Assembly (NCBI GenBank): GCA_039810245.1
Contig: JBDHWQ010000010.1
Span: 62,001-126,000 of the forward strand
Source: CALDSL01 sp039810245
GTDB taxonomy: Bacteria; Chloroflexota; Anaerolineae; Anaerolineales; Anaerolineaceae
DNA length: 64,000 nt
Reading direction: 5' to 3'
Shown here: positions 8,205 through 15,169 of the stretch, piece by piece
Layout: the number at the start of each line of letters is the position of its first letter
Numbering within the stretch: the stretch's first letter is position 1
The notes under the pieces: model-generated
Databases searched by the model: none
Told to the model about the DNA's origin: nothing
Seen by the model: only the letters and a program-made list of their open reading frames with translations
Translations under genes and position numbers: made by a program

Positions 8205-9311
8205 ATGAGAACTGCCCTGACCCTGCTGCTGCTGGCTGCCGTTTTGAGCGGCTGCGTGGAGTTTGCCACGCCTGTGTCCACTACGCCCGGCGCAACCCTT
8301 GCGCCTGCGCCCACCCGTGCCGCTGTGACCCCGCTGCCAACCTGGAGCGCTACAGAGACCGCCCCTACCGCCGTGCAGGTCTACTTTACCGCCCCGGCCG
8401 GCGCCAAGAATGCTAGCCGAGACCTGGAAGCGGCGGTGATCGTTGATATCGAGACGGCGGCGCAGAGCGTAGACATGGCGATGTATAACTTCAGCCTGAG
8501 CCGGGTGGCGGATGCGCTGATCGCGGCGCAGCGGCGTGGCGTGCGCGTGCGTGTGGTCACTGACAGTGACGCGCTGGACGGTGGACAACTCGGCCGGTTG
8601 CAAAGCGCGGGGATTAAAGTAATTGGCGACCGGCGCGAGAGCCTGATGCACAATAAATTCCTGGTGATCGACCGCCAGGTGGTGTGGACCGGCTCGCTCA
8701 ATCTGACCGGCAGCGGCACGTATGACGACAATAACAATTTTGCGCGCCTCGCCTCACCGGAGCTGGCCGAGAATTACACCACCGAGTTTGAAGAGATGTT
8801 CGTGGCCGACGAATTTGGCAACGGCAGCCCGGCTAATACGCCCAACCCCAGGGTGACGCTGCCAGGCAGCGTGGAACTGGAAAACTATTTCTCGCCGGAT
8901 GACGGTGTTTCCGACCGGCTGGTGGAGCTGGTGGAAGCGGCGGACAGCCAGGTGGACTTCCTGGCATACTCGTTCACGTCGGACCCGATTGCTGACGCGA
9001 TGCTGGAGCGCGCGCGGGCCGGGGTGGCCGTGCGCGGTGTGTTCGACGAGAGCATGTACCGCAGCAACACCGGTGGTGAGTACCTGCGGCTGCGGCGCGC
9101 GCAGATGAACGTGCGCCTGGATGCCAATGCCGGCCTGATGCATCATAAGGTGATTATCCTGGATGGGGAAACGGTGATCTTTGGCTCGTACAACTTCACT
9201 CGCGCCGCCGATCGTAACAATGATGAAAACCTCATCATCCTCCACGACCGCTCCATTGCGGCGATGTACACGCAGGAGTTTGAAAAGATCTACAGCCAGG
9301 CAGCTCCGTAA
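8205..9311 (+). CDS. Phospholipase D-like lipoprotein
   Basis: A 368-aa exported lipoprotein with two PLD catalytic motifs. The signal peptide ends in a lipobox LSGC (Cys17), then a short PT-rich tether. HxK(x4)D motif 1 starts at His149 (HNKFLVIDR, then GSLNLT); motif 2 starts at His314 (HHKVIILDG, then GSYNFTR). The two-motif layout is that of the PLDc_2 group, which includes cardiolipin synthases, phospholipases and Nuc-type endonucleases. The extracellular lipid anchor favours a secreted nuclease or phospholipase; the substrate is uncertain. I chose ATG 8205 over the adjacent TTG. The nagA start lies 18 bases downstream. Confidence 0.85.
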   Translation: MRTALTLLLLAAVLSGCVEFATPVSTTPGATLAPAPTRAAVTPLPTWSATETAPTAVQVYFTAPAGAKNASRDLEAAVIVDIETAAQSVDMAMYNFSLSRVADALIAAQRRGVRVRVVTDSDALDGGQLGRLQSAGIKVIGDRRESLMHNKFLVIDRQVVWTGSLNLTGSGTYDDNNNFARLASPELAENYTTEFEEMFVADEFGNGSPANTPNPRVTLPGSVELENYFSPDDGVSDRLVELVEAADSQVDFLAYSFTSDPIADAMLERARAGVAVRGVFDESMYRSNTGGEYLRLRRAQMNVRLDANAGLMHHKVIILDGETVIFGSYNFTRAADRNNDENLIILHDRSIAAMYTQEFEKIYSQAAP

Positions 9312-9329
9312 GGCGGAGAGGGGGTACGC

Positions 9330-10502
9330 ATGCAGGAACAACGGTATCTCATTCACAATGCACAGGTTTTTCCCCCATCCGGCGAATCTTCGCGCGGCTG
9401 GCTGCTGGTAGAGAGCGGCAGGATTGCCGGCATGGGCGCGGGCCAGCCGCCGCAGTTTGACGGCGATCTTGAGCGCATAGACGCGCGCGGGAAGATGCTG
9501 CTGCCCGGGCTGATCGATGTGCATGTGCATGGCGCTATGGGCCACGAAGTGATGGACGCTGACCCGCAAGGGCTGAGAGCCATGGCGCAGTTTGCCGCGC
9601 AGCATGGCGTGACTGCTTTTCTGCCCACCACCTGGACGGCCAGCGCTTCTGCAATTTGGGCCGCGCTGCGCGGTGTGGAGCAGGTGATGGGCGCAGTAGA
9701 AGGTGGGGCCAGCATCCTGGGGGCGCACCTGGAAGGCCCGTTCCTCAACCCGGCTCGCACCGGCGCGCAGGATTCGCGCCTGATCCGGCACACTACCGAG
9801 GAAGAAGCTGTGCCATATCTGGAAAGCGGGCTGGTGCGACTGATCACCCTGGCGCCGGAGTTCGAGGAGAACCGCTGGCTGATCGAAGCCTGCGCGCTGC
9901 GCGGGGTGGTGGCATCGGCGGGGCACACCCAGGCCAGCCTGGAACAGATGCAGGAAGCAGTGCAGCGCGGGCTGACCCATGTGACGCATTGTTTTAATGC
10001 CATGCCCGGGTTGGGCCACCGCGAGGTGGGCACGGTGGGCGCGGCGCTGGCGTTACCCGAATTGAACTGCGAGCTGATCGCGGACAACATCCACGTGCAC
10101 CCGTTGGTGCAGAAGATGCTGGTGCAGCTGAAGGGCGCGGGGCGGGTGATTTTGGTAACGGATGCGCTGCGCGGTACCGGTCTGCCGGATGGCGATTACG
10201 CGATTGACACGCGAACCATCACCATCCGTGAGGGCGCGGCGCGGCTGCCGGATGGCATGCTGGCTGGCAGCACTTTAACCATGGAGCGCGCGCTGGGCCA
10301 CCTGGTGGAAAATGCCGGCCGCCCGTTATGCGAGCTGTGGCCGGCCAGCAGCCTGACCGCCGCGCGCGAGCTGGGTATTTCGCACCGCAAGGGCAGCCTG
10401 GAAGTGGGCAAGGACGCTGACCTGGTGCTGTTGGACGAACATTATGGCGTGGCGCTGACCCTGGTGCAAGGGCGTGCTGTTTACCGGCGAGGAGAAATAT
10501 AG
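9330..10502 (+). CDS. nagA: N-acetylglucosamine-6-phosphate deacetylase
   Basis: Cytoplasmic amidohydrolase that removes acetate from GlcNAc-6-phosphate in amino sugar recycling. The length, 390 aa, is normal. Landmarks: PGLIDVHVHGAMGH near 70 (metal-binding HxH), AHLEGPFLNP (metal-ligand Glu), SAGHTQA, THCFNAMPG, ELIADNIHVHP, and VTDALRGTG carrying the catalytic Asp. The C-terminal GSLEVGKDADLVLLD closes the beta-sandwich. nagB and a PTS gene are not nearby, so in this window it stands outside a classical nag operon. GGAGAGGGGG precedes the ATG. A strong terminator follows. Confidence 0.92.
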   Translation: MQEQRYLIHNAQVFPPSGESSRGWLLVESGRIAGMGAGQPPQFDGDLERIDARGKMLLPGLIDVHVHGAMGHEVMDADPQGLRAMAQFAAQHGVTAFLPTTWTASASAIWAALRGVEQVMGAVEGGASILGAHLEGPFLNPARTGAQDSRLIRHTTEEEAVPYLESGLVRLITLAPEFEENRWLIEACALRGVVASAGHTQASLEQMQEAVQRGLTHVTHCFNAMPGLGHREVGTVGAALALPELNCELIADNIHVHPLVQKMLVQLKGAGRVILVTDALRGTGLPDGDYAIDTRTITIREGAARLPDGMLAGSTLTMERALGHLVENAGRPLCELWPASSLTAARELGISHRKGSLEVGKDADLVLLDEHYGVALTLVQGRAVYRRGEI

Positions 10503-10543
10503 AAACAGCGGGGTTTGGGCGCGCCCGAACCCCGCTGTTTTTT
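10503..10543. terminator. Strong bidirectional terminator
   Basis: AAACAGCGGGGTT pairs perfectly with AACCCCGCTGTTT, followed by six T on the plus strand. It ends nagA and also faces the convergent gene at 10558-11997. Confidence 0.9.
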
Positions 10544-10557
10544 ATTACCGGAGTGTG

Positions 10558-11997
10558 TTACGGCCGTTTCGATAGGCCCTGGAAGACGATGCCCAGGCCG
10601 ATCAGCAGCAGCCCGAAGTAGGTAGCAGCCTGCTGTGCCAGGGGCAGTCCGGTAAGCGGCAGGGCTCTGGGGGCCAGGTCCGCGCCAGTCTCGGGGATCA
10701 TCATCTGCTCTTCTGATACCGCCGGGGCAGGCGCTTCAACGACCGGAATACCGACTTCGTTGTTCAGCACCGCGGTGGCCTGAATGGCGCTCTCTTCACC
10801 GGTAACGGGCACACTGCTCAGCTCAGTGGGGACGCCGCCGCCCACCAGGGGCATTCCTTCGAACACGGCTGTCTCTTCAAAGACGGCAGTTTCTTCCAGC
10901 ACCACCTGGGTGGGGCCTGTCTCAACGATCGTCGTGGCGGTGAAGGTGGCGGTAGGCGGGACTTCCGTGGAGGTGGCTGTAAATGTGGGCGTGGCAGTAA
11001 AGGTCGGCGTGGCCGTGAAGGTAGCCGTATTGGTGGGGGTGGCTGTAAAGGTTGGTGTGGCCGTTTCCGTGGCCGTAGCGGTGAATGTGGGCGTAAACGT
11101 GGCGGTCGCGGTTTCGGTTGCGGTGGGCGTAAAGGTGGCGGTCGCAGTTTCCGTGGCTGTTGCGGTGGCCGTTTCAGTCTCGATGGCCACTGTAGGCGCT
11201 ACCTCGGTTGGAACGCTGCATACCCAGGGATACCAGTAGTAATCCACACCGGTGCCGTCCGAGATCGGGTTGCGGCTCACGGGGTCGAGCAAAATGGCGC
11301 CAAAATGAATCTCGACCACCTGATCGCCAGGGCGCACGCCAGGCCAGGCACCGCTGATGGTAACCTCATCACCGTCGCTGACGGTCGTCTGGCTGTAGAC
11401 TTCGCTGGTGCGCAGATCCACCGGCTCAACGATGTGCCAGGCGGTTTGCAAAATGGCGCTGCCGCCCGCGAGACTGACGCTGACCGTGGCCTGGAACGTG
11501 CCAGGCCCAAGCTGGCACACAGGGGTGTCATCCATGGTAAAACTGACACTGCCGGTGAGCGATGAAACATCGGTGGGTTCGGCGGTGGCTTCGCTGGTCG
11601 GCTCGGCTGTGAGTTCTGAGGTGGGCTGCACAGTGATTTCGCCGGTGGGTTCGGCGGTGAGTTCGCTGGTAGGTTCAGCCGTTGGCTCGCCGGTCGGCTC
11701 GCCTGTGACTTCAACGGTCGGCCCAGCCGTCTCGTCGAAGGTTGGCTCGACTGTCACCTCGCCGGTTTCTTCCAACGTGGGCTCGGTCAGAGTGGGCAGC
11801 TCGTCCTGCGCCAGCTCAAGCGGCTCTTGGGTTTCATCGGGCAGCGCGGTAGCCGTGGTCTGAAACAAATCGCTGACGCTGGCAGCTTCTACTGGCCGCC
11901 CGACCTGCGCGAGCAGTATGCCTACCAGTAAGAAAAAAATTCCACAAAAATACAGAAAACGGTAAATCGTGCGGTATAGCCTGGTTCGATTATTCAT
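10558..11997 (-). CDS. PT/PTE-rich surface protein with Cys-bounded domain and LPLTG-like sorting tail
   Basis: A 479-aa protein, function not recognised. Start ATG 11997 has GAGAGGTG upstream; the reading frame has another start 15 bases earlier. Signal segment: YRFLYFCGIFFLLVGILLA. Then come a Glu/Pro/Thr linker, a domain bounded by Cys161 and Cys260 that matches the two domains of the gene at 1-1698 (DDTPVC, VEPVDLRT, WPGVR, GAILLDP, YWYPWVC), and a long FTATPT-type linker. The C-terminus reads LPLTG, a hydrophobic helix (about 20 residues), then SKRP. This fits an LPXTG cell-wall sorting signal; IPETG occurs just before it. No sortase gene is in the window. A consensus promoter and a leader with a terminator lie upstream. 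Confidence 0.8.
   Translation of the reverse strand: MNNRTRLYRTIYRFLYFCGIFFLLVGILLAQVGRPVEAASVSDLFQTTATALPDETQEPLELAQDELPTLTEPTLEETGEVTVEPTFDETAGPTVEVTGEPTGEPTAEPTSELTAEPTGEITVQPTSELTAEPTSEATAEPTDVSSLTGSVSFTMDDTPVCQLGPGTFQATVSVSLAGGSAILQTAWHIVEPVDLRTSEVYSQTTVSDGDEVTISGAWPGVRPGDQVVEIHFGAILLDPVSRNPISDGTGVDYYWYPWVCSVPTEVAPTVAIETETATATATETATATFTPTATETATATFTPTFTATATETATPTFTATPTNTATFTATPTFTATPTFTATSTEVPPTATFTATTIVETGPTQVVLEETAVFEETAVFEGMPLVGGGVPTELSSVPVTGEESAIQATAVLNNEVGIPVVEAPAPAVSEEQMMIPETGADLAPRALPLTGLPLAQQAATYFGLLLIGLGIVFQGLSKRP
10930..11200 (-). repeat. FTATPT/TATET codon repeats
   Basis: Degenerate 12-18 base units read on the minus strand as FTATPTFTAT and TATETAT, forming the linker between the Cys-bounded domain and the sorting-like tail. 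Confidence 0.75.
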
Positions 11998-12371
11998 CCC
12001 TGCACCTCTCATCTGCGCAAAATGTGATGGTTAAGAAGGGTGCTCTTGGTTGTGAAGAGCGGTGTGCCAGCGCGACATTCTGGCTGTGTTTTGGGAACCG
12101 GTAGCAGGGAAGGGTCACGTTTCCGGCCCTTTTGGGCCAGACGTAGATGGTATTGCTCCTGTTTGGGTGAAGACGAGCCAACCCCCTGCCGGCGCGTTGT
12201 AAAGAACAAACAAAAAAACGGCCATCTGGCCGTGTTATCAATAGCTTCCGTCTTGCCGGCGGTCCTCAGGCAAACAGGCATCGCAACCCATTCGCTAAGA
12301 GCCCCCTGGCCACCCGGTCAGTTTTCCAGAAAAACGTTCCAGGCGAACAATTATTAAAGCATACTTATTCA
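11998..12371 (-). promoter_or_regulatory. Long 5' leader of the LPLTG-tail gene, candidate attenuator
   Basis: About 375 bases lie between the predicted transcription start (near 12371) and the ATG at 11997, with no convincing gene. An intrinsic terminator sits at 12211-12236, leaving about 215 bases after it. Just before the terminator, 12242-12257 carries on the minus strand GGCAA-N3-GGAAGCTA, shared with the leader of the gene at 1-1698 (2019-2034). An 11-mer GGCCAGGGGGC (minus strand, 12301-12311) recurs in the leader of the gene at 28736. No known riboswitch class was recognised. Confidence 0.5.
12211..12236 (-). terminator. Intrinsic terminator inside the leader
   Basis: On the minus strand ACGGCC, loop AGAT, GGCCGT, then a run of seven T counting the last stem base. 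It lies between promoter and gene, as in the leader at 1699-2120. Confidence 0.7.
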
Positions 12372-12377
12372 ATATTA

Positions 12378-12406
12378 TTATATAGAAGCAAATTAGGAAA
12401 ATCAAT
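12378..12406 (-). promoter_or_regulatory. Sigma-70 promoter of the LPLTG-tail gene
   Basis: On the minus strand TTGATT (12401-12406), 17 bases, TATAAT (12378-12383). The surrounding 12340-12420 is strongly AT-rich. Confidence 0.7.
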
Positions 12407-12663
12407 AGGGGATTCCCAGTATCTTCTTACCGGGTTTCTAACCGTTGTAAAAATTCCGTTATGCCCTATAAACAGCACAGGAGGTGATGCGCACTCCAGG
12501 GAGGGAGCGCGGCATGAAACCAGGGCCTGCTCCAATATCGAAACAACCGGGGGAATGTCACCTATAGTTTGACAAATTGGATATAATAACGATACGTCCG
12601 TAGTACTTATCCCAGGAGGGGATATTTTGCGCCGACGGACGCACAGACCAAAGGAGGAAATGG
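12407..12663. other. Intergenic, divergent regulatory region
   Basis: Separates the minus-strand surface gene from the cytochrome c gene. An AT-rich block carries TTGACA (12569-12574) and TATAAT (12582-12587), but at a spacing too short to be one promoter. A very strong AAAGGAGGAAATGG ribosome site sits directly before ATG 12664. Nothing else was recognised. Confidence 0.4.
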
Positions 12664-13098
12664 ATGAAAAAGTTTGTGTTTGTTTTAATGCTGGTGCTGG
12701 TACTCGCGCTTTCCGCCTGTGGCGGGGGAAAAACCGATTCGGATGATACCAGCAGTGGTGGCAGCACCGCGACGGTCCCGGCGGAATATGCCGGTAAGAC
12801 CAACCCGCTGGCGAATGATGCCAATGCCGCGACAGCCGGCAAAGATATTTATGCTACGAATTGCGCATCGTGCCATGGCGATACCGGGGCTGGCGACGGT
12901 CCTGCCGGTTCGGCCCTGGAACCCAAGCCCGCCGCACTGAACAACCTCGGCACGAAGGGTGACGATTACCTCAACTGGCGCATCCACGAAGGTGGCGCGA
13001 TGGAACCCTTCAATTCCTCGATGCCGGCGTTCAAGGGTGTGTTGAGCGACGAACAGGTCTGGCAGGTGATTGCGTACATTCACACGCTGGGCAAGTAA
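12664..13098 (+). CDS. Cytochrome c lipoprotein
   Basis: A 144-aa small electron carrier, lipid-anchored outside the cytoplasmic membrane. The signal peptide ends in lipobox LSAC (Cys19). A low-complexity tether follows, then one class I cytochrome c domain with the heme motif CASCH (Cys67, Cys70, His71) and probable sixth ligand Met120 in SSMPAF. The C-terminal VWQVIAYIHTLGK is the usual closing helix. The start is fixed by AAAGGAGG. It is a single-gene unit with a following terminator. Its redox partner is not in the window. It suggests a respiratory chain. Confidence 0.9.
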   Translation: MKKFVFVLMLVLVLALSACGGGKTDSDDTSSGGSTATVPAEYAGKTNPLANDANAATAGKDIYATNCASCHGDTGAGDGPAGSALEPKPAALNNLGTKGDDYLNWRIHEGGAMEPFNSSMPAFKGVLSDEQVWQVIAYIHTLGK

Positions 13099-13118
13099 TA
13101 GCGTTTCATATGGCAAAA

Positions 13119-13155
13119 CAACGCCCCGGGTGCTATGCCCGGGGCGTTGTCATTT
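13119..13155. terminator. Terminator between cytochrome c and APH-like genes
   Basis: CGCCCCGGG, loop TGCTATG, CCCGGGGCG, then TTGTCATTTT. It serves the plus-strand cytochrome gene, and the convergent gene ends inside its tail. Confidence 0.75.
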
Positions 13156-14040
13156 TAACTCGGATCCGGCCAGTTGCGCCAGGCCACGCTCCAGCGCGGC
13201 GGAGTGATGGCTGCGCAGCCCGTAGAGCGCCTCTTGCAGCGGGTGGGTGGCATGAATAAACAACGCGCGGCGGTGTACCTCACGCGGGTACATATATGCC
13301 AGCGATACCCAATCCAGGAATTCTTCCCCATGCACCAGCAGGTGCGCCAGGTCGGCGGCAGGGTCGCCCAGGCCGGCGCAGTGGAAATCGACCACTCCAG
13401 AAATCAGCCCGGTATGATCGCTGTAGAGCACATTGAACGGCTCCAGGTTGCCGTGACGCAGGCAGGGGGTAAATTGCAAGAACGCCGAGTCGCCCAGGGC
13501 TTCCTCGAACAGCACGCTGATACGCCGCTGCGCGCCGGCCGGAAGGAGCGGGAACAGCCCAGCGACCGTCTCATCGTATAGCTGCTGCCAGTCGGCGCGG
13601 CGCTCGTATTGCGGCAGCGGCACGCCAATGTAATCGGCTGGATATTCGTGCAGCGCCTTGAGGAAGCTGCCGATCTGGCGCGCCAACCGCCGGCGGCGGG
13701 GTATATCCCGCACGGAGAGCAGTTTCTCGCGCGTAAGTGGCGAGCCGTTGATGTAGTGGTAACCTACGAAGACCTCGCCCGGCTCCAGCGTGCCGCTGGA
13801 TGCATATAGCGGCCGCGGAACCGTCAGTGGCAGCAGCGCGCTTACCCGGCTGAGGATCGATTTTTCCACCATCAGCGCCTGCACGTCTTCGGGCGTGTTG
13901 GGGAAACGAAAAACGATTTCCTCGTTCACCACGTAAACGCGGTGGCTGGTGCGGTACACATCCAATGCGCGCACGCTACGGATTTCCAGTTCGGGATACC
14001 GCTGCATGACCGAAGCCAGTGGGTTGGATGTGCCGTCCAT
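13150..14040 (-). CDS. Aminoglycoside phosphotransferase (APH)-like protein with Asn in place of the catalytic Asp
   Basis: A 296-aa protein of the APH/choline kinase fold. N-lobe strands include YVVNEEIVFRFPN and VFVGYHYINGSPL. The catalytic loop reads RHGNLEPFNVL: His196, then Asn198 where kinases of this family have Asp, with Asn203 kept. The metal-binding Asp218 (VVDFHCAGLGDPAADLA) is present. The codon is AAC on the coding strand, so this is not a misreading. The protein may be a weak or non-kinase member, or may bind rather than phosphorylate a substrate. It lies 12 bases after recR in the dnaX-ybaB-recR unit and is read with it. Confidence 0.75.
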   Translation of the reverse strand: MDGTSNPLASVMQRYPELEIRSVRALDVYRTSHRVYVVNEEIVFRFPNTPEDVQALMVEKSILSRVSALLPLTVPRPLYASSGTLEPGEVFVGYHYINGSPLTREKLLSVRDIPRRRRLARQIGSFLKALHEYPADYIGVPLPQYERRADWQQLYDETVAGLFPLLPAGAQRRISVLFEEALGDSAFLQFTPCLRHGNLEPFNVLYSDHTGLISGVVDFHCAGLGDPAADLAHLLVHGEEFLDWVSLAYMYPREVHRRALFIHATHPLQEALYGLRSHHSAALERGLAQLAGSELK

Positions 14041-14052
14041 GCGCAGGTTCTT

Positions 14053-14661
14053 CTAATTCATTTCCTGGCGACCGGTGAGCGCGCGCAGCAGGGTGTTCTG
14101 GTCAGCGTATTCCAGGTCACCACCCACGGGCAGCCCACGCGCCAGGCGGGTGACGCGCACGCCCAGCGGATTGAGCTGCTTTTGCAGGTACAGCGCGGTG
14201 GCATCGCCTTCCATTGACGGGTTGGTGGCCAGGATCACCTCGCGCACCTCGCCACGCGCGATGCGCTCGATCAGCGGACGGATTTTTAGGTCCTCGGGAA
14301 AGATGCCCTCGATGGGCGAGAGCAGCCCGTGCAGCACGTGATACTGGCCGCTGAAGGCGCCGGTCTTTTCCAGAACCATCACGTCCAGCGGTTCTTCCAC
14401 CACGCAGATGCTGGCGGCATCACGGCGCGGGTCGGAGCAGATATCGCATACCTCATGCCCGGCACTGGTAATATTGAAGCACACCTGGCACAGGCTGGTG
14501 GCACTTTTCAGGTCGCGCAGCGCCTCGGAAAGCTGCTGCGAAATATCCGGCGAGGCGCGCAGCAGGTAAAAGGTGAGGCGCGAGGCAGATTTTGGCCCAA
14601 TACCTGGCAGTCGCTCAAACGCGGTGATCAGGTTCTGGATGGGTTCGGGCAGTGCAGACAT
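14053..14661 (-). CDS. recR: Recombination mediator RecR
   Basis: RecFOR-pathway protein (202 aa) that loads RecA at gaps together with RecO. Visible parts: the N-terminal helix-hairpin-helix with LPGIGPKSASRLTFYLL, the four-Cys zinc finger CQVC-x11-CDIC, and the Toprim domain with ICVVEEPLDVMVLEKTGAF and ATNPSMEGDATALYL. The C-terminal TRLARGLPVGGDLEYAD is canonical. The gene order dnaX-ybaB-recR is conserved across many bacteria. Confidence 0.97.
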   Translation of the reverse strand: MSALPEPIQNLITAFERLPGIGPKSASRLTFYLLRASPDISQQLSEALRDLKSATSLCQVCFNITSAGHEVCDICSDPRRDAASICVVEEPLDVMVLEKTGAFSGQYHVLHGLLSPIEGIFPEDLKIRPLIERIARGEVREVILATNPSMEGDATALYLQKQLNPLGVRVTRLARGLPVGGDLEYADQNTLLRALTGRQEMN

Positions 14662-14715
14662 GATCGTTCCTATCTACGGGGCAGGCACACACGGGCTGCC
14701 CAAACGGGAGCAAGG

Positions 14716-15051
14716 CTAGAACATGCCGCCCAGGCCGCCGGCCAGCGGGCCCATGGTATCCTGCATCTTCTGGCGCGAAAGATCGAGGGCCATGTTAACG
14801 GCCGAGAGCACCATATCCTGGAGCATTTCGGCGTCGGCATCTTTGAGCAGATCGGGGTCGATGACCACGGCGGTGCATTTCTGGTCGCCGGTCATGGTGA
14901 CTTTGATCGCCCCACCGCCCACTGTGGCGGTGACGGTTTCTTCGGCCAGGCGCGCCTGGGCCGCTTCCATCTGTTCCTGCAGCTTTTTGATCTGCGACAT
15001 CATGCCGCCCTGCCCGCCGCCGCCCACGGGACGATTGAATCCTTTGGCCAT
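14716..15051 (-). CDS. YbaB/EbfC family nucleoid-associated protein
   Basis: A 111-aa DNA-binding dimer that helps organise the nucleoid. The gene lies between dnaX and recR, as in most bacteria. A Gly-rich start leads into the coiled helix MMSQIKKLQEQMEAAQARL, followed by the strands with TVGGGAIKVTMTGDQ and the helix containing EMLQDMVLSAVNMALD. The C-terminus is Gly-rich (GPLAGGLGGMF). The length and layout are standard. Confidence 0.93.
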   Translation of the reverse strand: MAKGFNRPVGGGGQGGMMSQIKKLQEQMEAAQARLAEETVTATVGGGAIKVTMTGDQKCTAVVIDPDLLKDADAEMLQDMVLSAVNMALDLSRQKMQDTMGPLAGGLGGMF

Positions 15052-15169
15052 GCAAACCTTCCTTCGTGACTAATCATGGATCATTACAGCCCTATTTTAC
15101 CCGAAACAGGACCTTTTTGCCCGTGCGAAGCCGCGGGAGAAATATCCGCCAAAGGCTGCCGCCAGCCCG

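Noticed and set aside
8754..10019. 421-residue minus-strand open frame
   Set aside because: Antisense to the PLD and nagA genes, both well supported.
11985..12001. GGTTCGATT resembling a tRNA T-loop
   Set aside because: No acceptor or anticodon stems around it; it lies in coding sequence of the surface protein start.
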